Shown here one piece after another: positions 1-7,602 of a DNA stretch of 64,000 nucleotides. Under the pieces are notes generated by a model. The model was given only the letters and a program-made list of their open reading frames with translations, did not search any database and was not told where the DNA came from. The position numbers and the translations under genes were made by a program. Source of the DNA: Fibrobacter sp. (GTDB taxonomy: Bacteria > Fibrobacterota > Fibrobacteria > Fibrobacterales > Fibrobacteraceae); assembly GCF_017545445.1 (NCBI RefSeq), contig NZ_JAFWOM010000148.1, forward strand, positions 1 through 64,000, read 5' to 3'. The stretch's first letter is position 1; each line of letters begins with the position of its first letter.

Positions 1-41
1 CAAGGCGTAGGGCGAGCGTCGCGGTCTCTGTCACCGAAGCA

Positions 42-138
42 GTCATCCTGAGGACCACCGGGACGAAGGATCCAGTCAATTTCAGCATTCGCATTACAAG
101 ATTTAATTGGATCCTTCGGCTTTGCCTCAGGATGACGG
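42..138. repeat. Composite GGATCC-arm repeat (family A), inverted arms
   Basis: Two arms in opposite orientation (about 42-76 and 107-138) contain GTCATCCTGAGG / CCTCAGGATGAC at the outside and GAAGGATCCA / TGGATCCTTC at the inside, with about 30 bases between them that include TTCGCATTACA. The same arm-spacer-arm layout recurs at 17348-17440, single arms occur at 11737-11783 and 17198-17226, and a related arm lies inside mutY. No coding potential is convincing here. The rest of 1-235 shows nothing I can name. Confidence 0.75.
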
Positions 139-235
139 CCAAAGAGTACCGTATAAGCTGGCCCCGGAATGGTTCGGCAGGCTCACCAACCTTAGTCTGG
201 GGGGACAAACGCGGGGAGGACAATGCGAGAAGTGC

Positions 236-267
236 AAAAAAAATCCGCCGGATAAACCGACGGATTT
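236..267 (-). terminator. Intrinsic terminator (minus strand)
   Basis: An imperfect hairpin (AATCCG and CGG on one arm, CCG and CGGATT on the other, loop ATAAA) is followed on the minus strand by eight T residues (plus-strand A run 236-243). It lies about 20 bases after the stop of the small minus-strand ORF at 289-417 and may also end the sulP transcript. Confidence 0.65.
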
Positions 268-288
268 TCAGGCTTCTAAAAAAAATGT

Positions 289-417
289 TTACATTAAGCT
301 AATCAGGACGAACAATGTCGAACCGCTAAATGCCGCTATAAACTTCACAACGAACTCATTAAAAGGAGTTCTGTTTGACGTTTCTTCCGAAATTTGGCTT
401 TCGTCCCAATAACCCAT
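289..417 (-). CDS. Possible small single-pass membrane protein (42 aa)
   Basis: This minus-strand ORF encodes 42 residues from ATG at 417: an acidic, polar first half (starting MGYWDESQ) and a hydrophobic C-terminal helix of about 20 residues ending LFVLISLM. A TTG at 468 in the same frame would extend it by 17 mostly charged residues, with no clear ribosome binding site for either start. Support for a real gene is the membrane-helix pattern and the intrinsic terminator about 20 bases past the stop. It could be translated from the sulP transcript or from its own promoter in the AT-rich stretch at 470-540. I recognise no family. Confidence 0.4.
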   Translation of the reverse strand: MGYWDESQISEETSNRTPFNEFVVKFIAAFSGSTLFVLISLM

Positions 418-564
418 TCTCAACTCGTTTTCCCGTAGATCTTCTTCTACGTTGCTTAATCTAAACAATTTTTTTTAAAAAGGACAATATTTTTTAATAA
501 TATTTTACAATTTTGAGATACATCACGTTACGAGAGACAACATCAATTATAGATGTTATTTAAA

Positions 565-2472
565 TCACTTCTGGCTTTCTTCAATCTTCTTGATGGGTTC
601 GTCCATCATGCGTTCGGCGATAACTTCCGGAGTTTCTTCAGCAATCGCGGCATTCGATTCTTCCGGCATCCACGGCTTGTCGAGACTCTTTTCCCAAGAC
701 ACGGTCGGAGCCTGCACATCTTCGTGCGACGTATCCACAATCGGGAGGCCCAAAAGTTCGCGGGCACGGTTGAGGGCAGCATCGATATTACCGAGAGCGT
801 TTTCTTCACCAAGCTGCTTGAGCACACCGGCACGGGTCAAAGCCACCACCGGCTGGGCATGCACGCCACTCAAGAGGAGCTGCGTTCCTTCGCGGTTGCA
901 ACGGTTGAGCAAATCTTCAATCATGTTGATACCGGCAGCATCAATGCTCGAAACGCTACGCATGCGCAAAATCAAAATCTTCGGCTTTTCCGAAATGCGG
1001 TTCATCGTTTCCTTGAACTTATCGACAGCGCCAAAGAAGAGCGAACCCGCAAGTTCATAAACCACCACGCCCTTCGGCACCTGGCGCGAAAGTTCGTTGT
1101 GAGCCGCTTCTTCGTCGTCTTCCTTGAGAGCAGAAGTCACCGATTCCACTTCGGCCACATCGCTCATGCGCTTGATGAAGAGCACAGCGGCAAGGAGCAC
1201 GCCCACTTCGATAGCCACCGTAAGGTCAATAATCACAGTGAGGAAGAAAGCCACAAGCATCACCGTCACATCGCTCTTCGGAGCCTTGAACATCTTGATA
1301 ACGCTGCGGTAACCGCACATGTTGAACGCCACCTGGAAAAGCACTGCAGCCAAAGCAGCCATCGGAATCATTTCGGCATACTTGCCAAGCACGAGCATAA
1401 TCAAGAGCAAAACGACGGCGTGAACAAGGCCAGAAATCGGGCTCACGGCACCGTTACGGATGTTCGTCGCCGTACGGGCAATAGCACCCGTCGCCGGGAT
1501 ACCGCCAAAAATCGGGCTCAAGATGTTAGCGACACCCTGACCAAAAAGTTCCGTGTTGGAGCGGTGCTTTGTACTCGTCATACCGTCAGCCACCACCGCA
1601 GAAAGGAGCGATTCAATCGCACCGAGCATGGCAATCGTCAAAGCCGGCTGGAACACCTTCTGCATCATTTCAAGGCTGATATTCGGGAGGTGCGGCACCG
1701 GGAAACCGCTCGGGATGTGGTTTTTCATGCCAATTGTCACCACGCCGTGACCGTTCACCGGATCGTCCCAGCCAAGAACCTTCACCAAGACCGTCGCGAC
1801 AATAATCGCAATGAGGGAACCCGGAACCTTCGTCGTAATCTTCGGCCACAAGATGCAAACCGCAAGCGCAACCACGCCCACAATCACGGAATAAACATTC
1901 ATCGAGCCGAAAGAAGAAACGTAAAGCTTGATTTTGCCCACGGCATCAGCCGGGTCAGCGCCAGCAAACGTAAGGCCGAAAAAGTTCGGCACCTGGCCAA
2001 GCGCAATGATAATCGCAATACCCGCCGTAAAGCCGACCGTCACCGGATACGGGATGAACTTGATAATCGCACCGAATTTTGCAAGACCGAAAATGACGAG
2101 GAAAATACCGGCAAGGAGCGTTGCCGAAGCAAGGCCGTCGTAGCCGTACTGGCTCACGATGCCATAGACAATGACGATGAAAGCGCCCGTCGGGCCGCCA
2201 ATCTGGAAGCGGCTGCCGCCCAACAGCGAAATGATAAAGCCCGCGATAATGGCCGTGTAGAGACCCTGTTCCGGCCCAACGCCAGAAGCGATAGCAAACG
2301 CAATCGCCAAGGGGAGCGCCAAAATGCCCACGATCAAGCCCGACATCAAGTCGCTGGTGAAATCCTTGCGGGTATAGCCACGCTTGAGCGAACGGACGAA
2401 TTCGGGGGTGATTGTCGAAACGACGCCATCCAAATATTGTTTGACAGATTCCTTGGCGCGAATATCAGACAT
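565..2472 (-). CDS. SulP family anion (sulfate-type) transporter with STAS domain
   Basis: This 635-residue inner-membrane transporter has the SulP core of many hydrophobic helices (roughly residues 35-430, beginning with the conserved segment around DLMSGLIVGILALPLAIAFA) and a cytoplasmic STAS domain (about 445-555, containing the helix after SSIDAAG). SulP proteins move sulfate, bicarbonate or dicarboxylates; sulfate is plausible because a TusA-type sulfurtransferase lies a few genes upstream, but substrate cannot be read from sequence. An acidic tail of about 60 residues follows the STAS domain and is not part of the usual family. The ATG at 2472 is preceded by GGAGA. The long plus-strand ORF over the same bases is a shadow. 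Confidence 0.93.
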   Translation of the reverse strand: MSDIRAKESVKQYLDGVVSTITPEFVRSLKRGYTRKDFTSDLMSGLIVGILALPLAIAFAIASGVGPEQGLYTAIIAGFIISLLGGSRFQIGGPTGAFIVIVYGIVSQYGYDGLASATLLAGIFLVIFGLAKFGAIIKFIPYPVTVGFTAGIAIIIALGQVPNFFGLTFAGADPADAVGKIKLYVSSFGSMNVYSVIVGVVALAVCILWPKITTKVPGSLIAIIVATVLVKVLGWDDPVNGHGVVTIGMKNHIPSGFPVPHLPNISLEMMQKVFQPALTIAMLGAIESLLSAVVADGMTSTKHRSNTELFGQGVANILSPIFGGIPATGAIARTATNIRNGAVSPISGLVHAVVLLLIMLVLGKYAEMIPMAALAAVLFQVAFNMCGYRSVIKMFKAPKSDVTVMLVAFFLTVIIDLTVAIEVGVLLAAVLFIKRMSDVAEVESVTSALKEDDEEAAHNELSRQVPKGVVVYELAGSLFFGAVDKFKETMNRISEKPKILILRMRSVSSIDAAGINMIEDLLNRCNREGTQLLLSGVHAQPVVALTRAGVLKQLGEENALGNIDAALNRARELLGLPIVDTSHEDVQAPTVSWEKSLDKPWMPEESNAAIAEETPEVIAERMMDEPIKKIEESQK

Positions 2473-2568
2473 TGAAGGTCTCCATATTAAATTCGAGACC
2501 CAAATTTAGGAATTTACATCAATTTCGTTAAGGGGGGTAAGATTTTTTTATAAAATATTGTTTACGGA

Positions 2569-2712
2569 TGAGGAATGAGGAGTGAGGTATGAGGTCGCTT
2601 TGCATAGCAAAGCTTTGGGCTTAAATTTGGCGCCCGAGGTGCATTTATAAAGCCCAAAGGGAGCCGTAGGCGACCGTGCTCATACCTCAAAGCCCGCCAT
2701 AGCGGGCGACCT
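2569..2712. repeat. Modular palindrome-bearing intergenic repeat (family B)
   Basis: Fills most of the gap between sulP and the next gene. Starts with a GAGGAATGAGGAGTGAGG track, then GAGGTC, a perfect palindrome GCTTTGC-ATA-GCAAAGC (597-613) and TTTGGGC. It ends with CTCAAA, a second palindrome GCCCGC-CATA-GCGGGC (692-707 offset, i.e. 2692-2707) and GACCTC. A middle piece (about 2667-2690) contains GAGCC-GTA-GGCGACC. The same frame with other stem sequences occurs at 11881-11975, 42241-42520 and 47774-48154, and a piece lies inside rsmB. Confidence 0.8.
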
Positions 2713-2717
2713 CAAAC

Positions 2718-3059
2718 CTACAACAGTCCCTTCTTCGCAGACTTCATCAAGTTCTTCACCTGCTTCTTATCCATCGTGGGGACAGGAGCAGCCTCGAATC
2801 GCTTGGAACGCGGGGCGCAGTCTTCGCAGAGGTGCTTTACAACCGTACCAAAACTTGCTGCACCATCGGACATGGACATTTCCTTGGAGCGGTAAGAACG
2901 CAACAGAGCTTCCTTGTGGCACTTGTCGCAAATTCCCATCTTGGGGGCAGCCGGTTCACGCGGAGAAATCCGTTTTTTCCTGTCCTTATCGGAATCAATA
3001 GAAAACGCACGGCTCATGGCCGCATTTTTACTAGCAAAACGATTGTCAAAAAGACCCAT
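2718..3059 (-). CDS. Small protein with two CxxC pairs (zinc-ribbon-like), function unknown
   Basis: This 113-residue basic protein has two CxxC pairs (CDKC near residue 44, CEDC near residue 79), the spacing expected of one structural zinc site, and a Lys-rich C-terminal tail (KKQVKNLMKSAKKGLL). There is no signal peptide, so it should be cytoplasmic. The start is well supported by AAAGGAG seven to eight bases before ATG at 3059. It follows the SGNH-like gene by two bases, so the two are surely co-transcribed. I recognise no named family; nucleic-acid or protein binding through the zinc ribbon is an inference. Confidence 0.7.
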   Translation of the reverse strand: MGLFDNRFASKNAAMSRAFSIDSDKDRKKRISPREPAAPKMGICDKCHKEALLRSYRSKEMSMSDGAASFGTVVKHLCEDCAPRSKRFEAAPVPTMDKKQVKNLMKSAKKGLL

Positions 3060-3061
3060 AA

Positions 3062-3649
3062 TTATATCTCCTTTAAATCTCTTACAAGTTCATCCTGCAA
3101 ATACAGCGCTAAAAGCATGCAGCAAAGCGATGTCGGAGCGCCATCTTCCATAAACAGGCTACGCCCGAACTTGCCGCGTTCCATCTGTTTCTCCTTGAAC
3201 GTCTCGGCAAATTTCGCAAAGTCGAGCAAAGTCACGCGCTCGTTCGCCAAGCAAATATCCCGGATGACGCTGTTTAAATATTCCACCTCGCTCAGGGCAA
3301 TCGGGAACATGTCCGAAGGCACAGTCAACAGGAAAAGCCGAGCCTGCGTCTTGTTCACAAGCTCGTTCACGATCATTTCGTAAATGGAGGCAACAGAAGC
3401 CCCGTCAGCACCGCCATGGTTCAATTCACGCAGTCCAAATCCCATGATAATGCGGCCCGCGTTCTTGCCGATAATGTCCGATGAAAGACGCGCACGGATT
3501 TGCGAAAGCGATACCGCCACAGGCACATTCACGGAAAACTGTATAGGACGACTCGGTTCCCTGCAAAGCACCGCTTCCACAAAACGGTTCGCCGCTTCGC
3601 CCTTGGAACCAAACATTTCATCGCCTATAACTAATACTCTGTTTTCCAC
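3062..3649 (-). CDS. SGNH/GDSL-hydrolase-like protein
   Basis: 195 residues without a signal peptide. The start MENRVLVIGDEMF resembles block I of SGNH hydrolases (GDS), followed by a segment IIMGFGLREL and a strand RLFLLTVPSDMFP that fit blocks of the flavodoxin-like SGNH fold; the C-terminal EDGAPTSL may correspond to the D-x-x-H/T block, but a clear catalytic His is not visible. The assignment rests on weak motif spacing only and the protein may be catalytically inactive or belong elsewhere. It lies 9 bases after the TusA-like gene and directly before the zinc-ribbon gene on the same strand. Confidence 0.4.
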   Translation of the reverse strand: MENRVLVIGDEMFGSKGEAANRFVEAVLCREPSRPIQFSVNVPVAVSLSQIRARLSSDIIGKNAGRIIMGFGLRELNHGGADGASVASIYEMIVNELVNKTQARLFLLTVPSDMFPIALSEVEYLNSVIRDICLANERVTLLDFAKFAETFKEKQMERGKFGRSLFMEDGAPTSLCCMLLALYLQDELVRDLKEI

Positions 3650-3658
3650 ATAAACAAT

Positions 3659-4195
3659 CTATACTATTGAATTCAATTTGACCACAGAGATTTCCCAATA
3701 ATTGCTTTTTTTTTCGCGAGAAAGCACTTTATGGCCATCTGCAACGAGCGAACCGGGCACATTTTCGATGGGAGAGCCGTCATCGAGCCAAATTTTTAAC
3801 GTTTTCCCCGCCGGATACCCCGACATGACGATTCTCGAACGGGCGGCATTCAGGGGACACTTGACCCCGCGCAAGTCCAATACCGATGGAATTTCGCCCT
3901 GGAGAGCGGCGGGCAAAGGTAAAGTTTTCGCCTTTTCGCAAAAATCGGCAATCTCGTCCATGTACTTTTCGGGAGTTTCTGCCCATTCCCCTACCGGGAA
4001 CTGCGGCAACGCACAGCAGACAATTTTCGAAAGGGCTTCTTCGGGCGTGAGGAGTGCAGATGTCCCGCGGCGAATCCACTCGACGCATGCGTACATGAGC
4101 AACTTTCGCAACGATTCCGCAAAGCCCTCGGTTCCACGGTTCGCATTAATCCAACGAGCAATTGGAGACTCTATTTTTTTCCCGCTTTCTTCCAC
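3659..4195 (-). CDS. TusA/SirA-type sulfurtransferase domain protein
   Basis: The C-terminal half (about residues 106-176) is a TusA-type domain: LDLRGVKCPLN with the sulfur-carrying Cys, followed by a helix and the strand pattern KIWLDDGSPIENVPGSL. The CPLN form in place of CPxP is known from a TusA subgroup with the WLDDGEPI-type strand. The N-terminal 100 residues are helical, contain CC in the middle and match nothing I recognise. TusA proteins relay sulfur as a persulfide in the cytoplasm. The start is a GTG at 4195 without a strong ribosome binding site, so the N-terminus is uncertain. Its closeness to sulP suggests a sulfur-related role (inference). Confidence 0.75.
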   Translation of the reverse strand: MEESGKKIESPIARWINANRGTEGFAESLRKLLMYACVEWIRRGTSALLTPEEALSKIVCCALPQFPVGEWAETPEKYMDEIADFCEKAKTLPLPAALQGEIPSVLDLRGVKCPLNAARSRIVMSGYPAGKTLKIWLDDGSPIENVPGSLVADGHKVLSREKKSNYWEISVVKLNSIV

Positions 4196-4212
4196 GTCTT
4201 TTTGCCTTTTGT

Positions 4213-4246
4213 CACCCCGGTCACCAGTGCCGGGGTCGGCTTTTTT
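4213..4246 (+). other. Terminator-like hairpin of unclear role
   Basis: ACCCCGG (4214-4220) and CCGGGGT (4230-4236) form a 7-bp GC-rich stem with a 9-base loop, followed by CGGC and six T on the plus strand. No plus-strand gene precedes it, so it is either a repeat-derived palindrome or the end of an unseen short transcript. It lies just upstream of the GTG start of the TusA-like gene. Confidence 0.4.
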
Positions 4247-4279
4247 AAGAGAATTTACTTTTGTCGTTTACTACAATAT

Positions 4280-4306
4280 AAAAAACGCTTCGTCCTTTAC
4301 GAAGCG
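4280..4306 (-). terminator. Strong intrinsic terminator of the 4.3-8.8 kb operon
   Basis: CGCTTCGT (4286-4293) pairs perfectly with ACGAAGCG (4299-4306) around a 5-base loop and is followed on the minus strand by six T (plus-strand A run 4280-4285). It lies 11 bases past the stop of the last gene of the four-gene operon. Confidence 0.9.
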
Positions 4307-4316
4307 TCCTCAAACC

Positions 4317-5279
4317 TTAATCTCGACCTTTAAGTTCTAGCATTATCAGCTTTCTTGTAATATTGGTCTTTTTCACACCGACAATCTTTTTCAACTGAGT
4401 GCGAATTGCTTTATAAACTTCTTGGGAATTTGCATATGTTGCGGGAGTCGCAAACACAGTCATATCGACGGTCTTATCCGTCATAGCTCTAAACTTGATT
4501 GATTTAAATAAACCCGGTAGCTGTTTTGAAATGACTTCATGAAGATTTTCAATAAAGTCTTCATCAAATTCACTAGAGATATTCATGATGACCTTATACT
4601 GGACACCATTTTGACTTTCATTTTTTCTAAAATTCTGAATTTTTGATTCCAGACTCCGCGAAGCACTTTCCGCAGTACTCTGAATACATTCTTCTAAATT
4701 CTTGTAAGCGTCTATCTTTTTATTTTCCGAAACATTACCCAGCAAAACTCCAGAAACAGATTCATACGCTTTCAAATCTATTCTCAAGTTTTTCCGAGAA
4801 AAATCACCAGCATACTTAATATAAACGTCAGCACCAATGAATAAGCTTGCCATATAGGCTAAGTCATCTTCGTTGCCGGCAATATCATTTTGCATGGCAA
4901 TAAATTCATTCAGCTTCTGCTCACCGTCCAATGTTTTCAAATCATAGTTACTCTTGGCAAAGTAATTACCAATGCTTTCCATCATCAAACGAGAATATGG
5001 ATTCTTTTTGATAATTTCTAGTTCAGATACTCCATCAGAACCTTTCTCAGGCACTACAATTACAGAGGGTGGAGGTAGAACAGCTACAGACTGAATGCTT
5101 TTTCCAGAATCATAAGAAGAAAACGCTGACGTGGAACGTTCCTCCTGTTTGGCACTCGATTTTTCCATACCAAGAGAATCAAGTTCTCTTTCTCCTGCTT
5201 TGTAACGCTCTTCAAAAGTAGCACTACATGCAGAAACGAAACCAATCGTAGCAATCAAAACAAGAATTCGTTTCATCAT
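4317..5279 (-). CDS. Lipoprotein of unknown function, last gene of a four-gene exported-protein operon
   Basis: About 320 residues. The N-terminus MMKRILVLIATIGFVSAC is a lipoprotein signal with Cys as first mature residue; I chose ATG 5279 rather than the GTG at 5291 because it gives a normal signal peptide. The mature protein is polar and alternates helix and strand, with a middle segment on formation of a peptide like VSGVLLGNVSENKK, reminiscent of LpoB/CsgG-type periplasmic ATPase-like folds, and a C-terminal domain with strands such as VDMTVFATPATY. These are impressions, not a family match. It follows a second lipoprotein gene by 34 bases and precedes the operon terminator. Confidence 0.6.
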   Translation of the reverse strand: MMKRILVLIATIGFVSACSATFEERYKAGERELDSLGMEKSSAKQEERSTSAFSSYDSGKSIQSVAVLPPPSVIVVPEKGSDGVSELEIIKKNPYSRLMMESIGNYFAKSNYDLKTLDGEQKLNEFIAMQNDIAGNEDDLAYMASLFIGADVYIKYAGDFSRKNLRIDLKAYESVSGVLLGNVSENKKIDAYKNLEECIQSTAESASRSLESKIQNFRKNESQNGVQYKVIMNISSEFDEDFIENLHEVISKQLPGLFKSIKFRAMTDKTVDMTVFATPATYANSQEVYKAIRTQLKKIVGVKKTNITRKLIMLELKGRD

Positions 5280-5313
5280 CAGCGTTTCCACTTGATTCAG
5301 TAACTAGGAATTA

Positions 5314-5976
5314 TTATTCCTTAGCGAGGCCCTTAGCCTTTTCTTCGATGACTTCCTGGCTCGGAACTTCGATGCCATGAGCTTCAGCATAGTTCTTCAA
5401 GGCTTCGAAGGAGTTCTTCTGGAGAGTCAACTGATCCGGAGCGATACCAGAAATCCACTGAGCATTGGTAATGATCGTCTGGACTTCATTGATAGCCAAA
5501 GCATCCTTTGCAGAGAGGTTAGAAGCAACATCCGTAGCAGAAGAAACCAAGTTACCAGCATCAGCACCAATCTTGGCATCGAGGTAAATTGCCATACCCA
5601 AATGGAGGATGGATTCCGTAATCTGAGCCTTGCCTTCATCAGAAACTTCCTGAGCAGCCTGCAACTGAGCGTCGAGATTGACTTCATTCAACGTGCCCAC
5701 AGCAGCTTCCAACTTTTCCTTATCGGTTTCGTTGCGAAGACCATTCGTAGCTTCCGCGATACGAGAAGCTTCAGTCTCGTTACCCACAGCCTTCATTGCG
5801 AGAACATAGGATTCTGCAGATTCAGCCAAAGAAACTGCAAAATCAGCAGTAAGAGCAGTGGACTGAGCTGCAAGCTGCTTGACCTGCGGATTGTCGCCAC
5901 CGCCAACCAAGCCGCCAACACTAGCGCATGCCGTCAACAATGCTGCTACAGCACCAGCAAGAATCATTTTTTTCAT
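5314..5976 (-). CDS. Helical lipoprotein of unknown function
   Basis: The start is ATG at 5976, where AAGGAGATATAAA gives a good ribosome binding site and MKKMILAGAVAALLTAC gives a lipobox signal; the longer reading from 6033 has no such signal. The mature protein of about 205 residues is rich in Ala, Glu and Gln and appears almost wholly helical (segments such as SLAESAESYVLAMKAV), so a helical bundle attached to a membrane is likely. Codons are G+C-richer than in the flanking operon genes, suggesting high expression (inference). No family is recognised. Confidence 0.7.
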   Translation of the reverse strand: MKKMILAGAVAALLTACASVGGLVGGGDNPQVKQLAAQSTALTADFAVSLAESAESYVLAMKAVGNETEASRIAEATNGLRNETDKEKLEAAVGTLNEVNLDAQLQAAQEVSDEGKAQITESILHLGMAIYLDAKIGADAGNLVSSATDVASNLSAKDALAINEVQTIITNAQWISGIAPDQLTLQKNSFEALKNYAEAHGIEVPSQEVIEEKAKGLAKE

Positions 5977-6001
5977 TTTATATCTCCTTGTATTTTTGTT
6001 T

Positions 6002-7600
6002 TTATTTTGTGAATGTGAAAATAATCTTTCCATTTTCGTCGTTCGGGCCGTCGAATTCGCTTTCGCTAAAGCCCTTTGTATCGCCGATAGCCTCTATAAC
6101 GGCCATTCCAAGATCACTCTTACTTCCTTTATAAAGGACTTGATAAGTTTGAACACCTGTACTCGGAGACGTTTGAGACGAGATTTTAGCAATAGATTTT
6201 AAAGCCTTTTCAAAAGGAATCTTCTGAGATCTGGCCTTAGTCATATTACGGATTTCAATCGTATATTGACGACCGGATTCAGCTCTTTCCTGCCAAGTTT
6301 GCAGAGTCTGAGAAGCCAAAGTCTTAGCAGCGACAACCGCAGCCTTTTTGATGACCTGCAATTTAGCCTTATCGATATTGGTATTGGAAGCCGTTACCGT
6401 ATTGGAGTAAGAAGCAACCACATCTCCGGAATTGACATCAATAATTTCGGCACCAATCTTTGCGGTAATTTCAGGTTGACCCGTTGCAGCGGACTTTTCC
6501 TGGCCCATCAACATCACTTCACCGCGTGCAACATAGTTAGCGCCTTCCTTTTCAGCCAAATTACGCACGGCAGAACGGTCGCTAATATTAATTCCGGTTT
6601 GAGCAGCACTCGGAGCAATGGCAATTTCGCGAGCCTTGTCAGCGGCCTTCAAATCAAAACCTTTTTCCTTAAATTCCTGCTGGAATCCATCAATGATACC
6701 CATATCGGCAAACTTGGCGAAAACAGTCTCATCAATTTTTCCGCTAGTAAGTGTCGCGTCAACACTTGTATTGCTTTCACTTTGTCCTTTTACAGCAAAG
6801 CCACTCGCATTACGGCTTGCGCTTTTGTTCGTAGCTGCATAAGCAGCGTCAACACTATGAGCAGAACGGGAAGCCTCGGCATTACGGCTTTCATAACTGC
6901 CAGAAGCTTCATAACGGGCATCAGCATACGCTGCATCACCATCAGATTTCACACGCATACCAGCACGTTCAGAAGTGGACAAACGACCAGAACCAGCAGC
7001 TTGCCTTTCATTATAAGAAGAACCAACAGCTCTTGCACTTACAGAACCACTCTGGGCGGATTCATTATAGGAGTAATCCTCAGACTGTCCGCTACCGCTA
7101 TAGGAATTCTTGACAGAAGCATTACCCTTGGTTACTGTCGTAGTAAAAACACCCCTCTTTTCCCAGCTAGTCAAGACAAAGGCGATAGAAGGATTATCCA
7201 TTTGAGATTTCAAAGCGCCGACATACTTTCTAATTTCACCAGCCAAGCGATCACTAGAAACAGTTACAGACGCAGTAACTTCATAGAACCCCTTCGAAGA
7301 TAAGCCTCTTTTTCTAATTTTATAATCAACGATAAAGTCTTCGTACTTGGATAAAATATTCTGTTTAGCCTGTGCAAATTCATTTGTGCTAGAAAAACTT
7401 ACTGCACCGGATTGGCTGTTCAACCAAGTACCCAAATTCTTTTCGACGGCGTTGATAAGAGCATTACGCAAAGCATCTTCATAAGCCAAGTTGGTTTCCT
7501 TTTTCTCGGTTGCCGAGCCAGAAACCATGACTGTCTGGTCAGCAGCAGCCATCGCAAAGCTGACCAAGAAAGCCATCATGACCAAAATAAACTTTTTCAT
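6002..7600 (-). CDS. Exported FlgT/LPP20-like protein with Ser/Ala-rich middle
   Basis: 532 residues with a signal peptide ending near AMAAA. Residues about 20-130 have the pattern VSGSATEKKETNLAYEDALRNALINAVEKNLG, typical of the N-terminal domain of FlgT and related LPP20/DUF-type periplasmic proteins. Residues about 155-290 are a low-complexity Ser/Ala/Tyr/Arg-rich stretch (YADARYEASGSYESRN and similar), probably disordered. The C-terminal part (300-532) returns to a folded alpha/beta pattern like the FlgT middle/CsgG-like domain (GEVMLMG, AEIIDVNSGDVVASYS). AAAAAGGAG precedes ATG 7600. No flagellar gene is near, so an envelope role unrelated to flagella is more likely. Confidence 0.65.
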   Translation of the reverse strand: MKKFILVMMAFLVSFAMAAADQTVMVSGSATEKKETNLAYEDALRNALINAVEKNLGTWLNSQSGAVSFSSTNEFAQAKQNILSKYEDFIVDYKIRKRGLSSKGFYEVTASVTVSSDRLAGEIRKYVGALKSQMDNPSIAFVLTSWEKRGVFTTTVTKGNASVKNSYSGSGQSEDYSYNESAQSGSVSARAVGSSYNERQAAGSGRLSTSERAGMRVKSDGDAAYADARYEASGSYESRNAEASRSAHSVDAAYAATNKSASRNASGFAVKGQSESNTSVDATLTSGKIDETVFAKFADMGIIDGFQQEFKEKGFDLKAADKAREIAIAPSAAQTGINISDRSAVRNLAEKEGANYVARGEVMLMGQEKSAATGQPEITAKIGAEIIDVNSGDVVASYSNTVTASNTNIDKAKLQVIKKAAVVAAKTLASQTLQTWQERAESGRQYTIEIRNMTKARSQKIPFEKALKSIAKISSQTSPSTGVQTYQVLYKGSKSDLGMAVIEAIGDTKGFSESEFDGPNDENGKIIFTFTK

Positions 7601-7602
7601 TA

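Noticed and set aside
107-412. 101-codon plus-strand ORF at the left edge
   Set aside because: It starts inside a family A repeat arm, crosses a minus-strand terminator and overlaps the better-supported small minus-strand ORF.
553-2475. 640-codon plus-strand ORF
   Set aside because: It lies exactly antisense to sulP, has His/Arg/Asn-rich composition typical of shadow translation, and matches no family.
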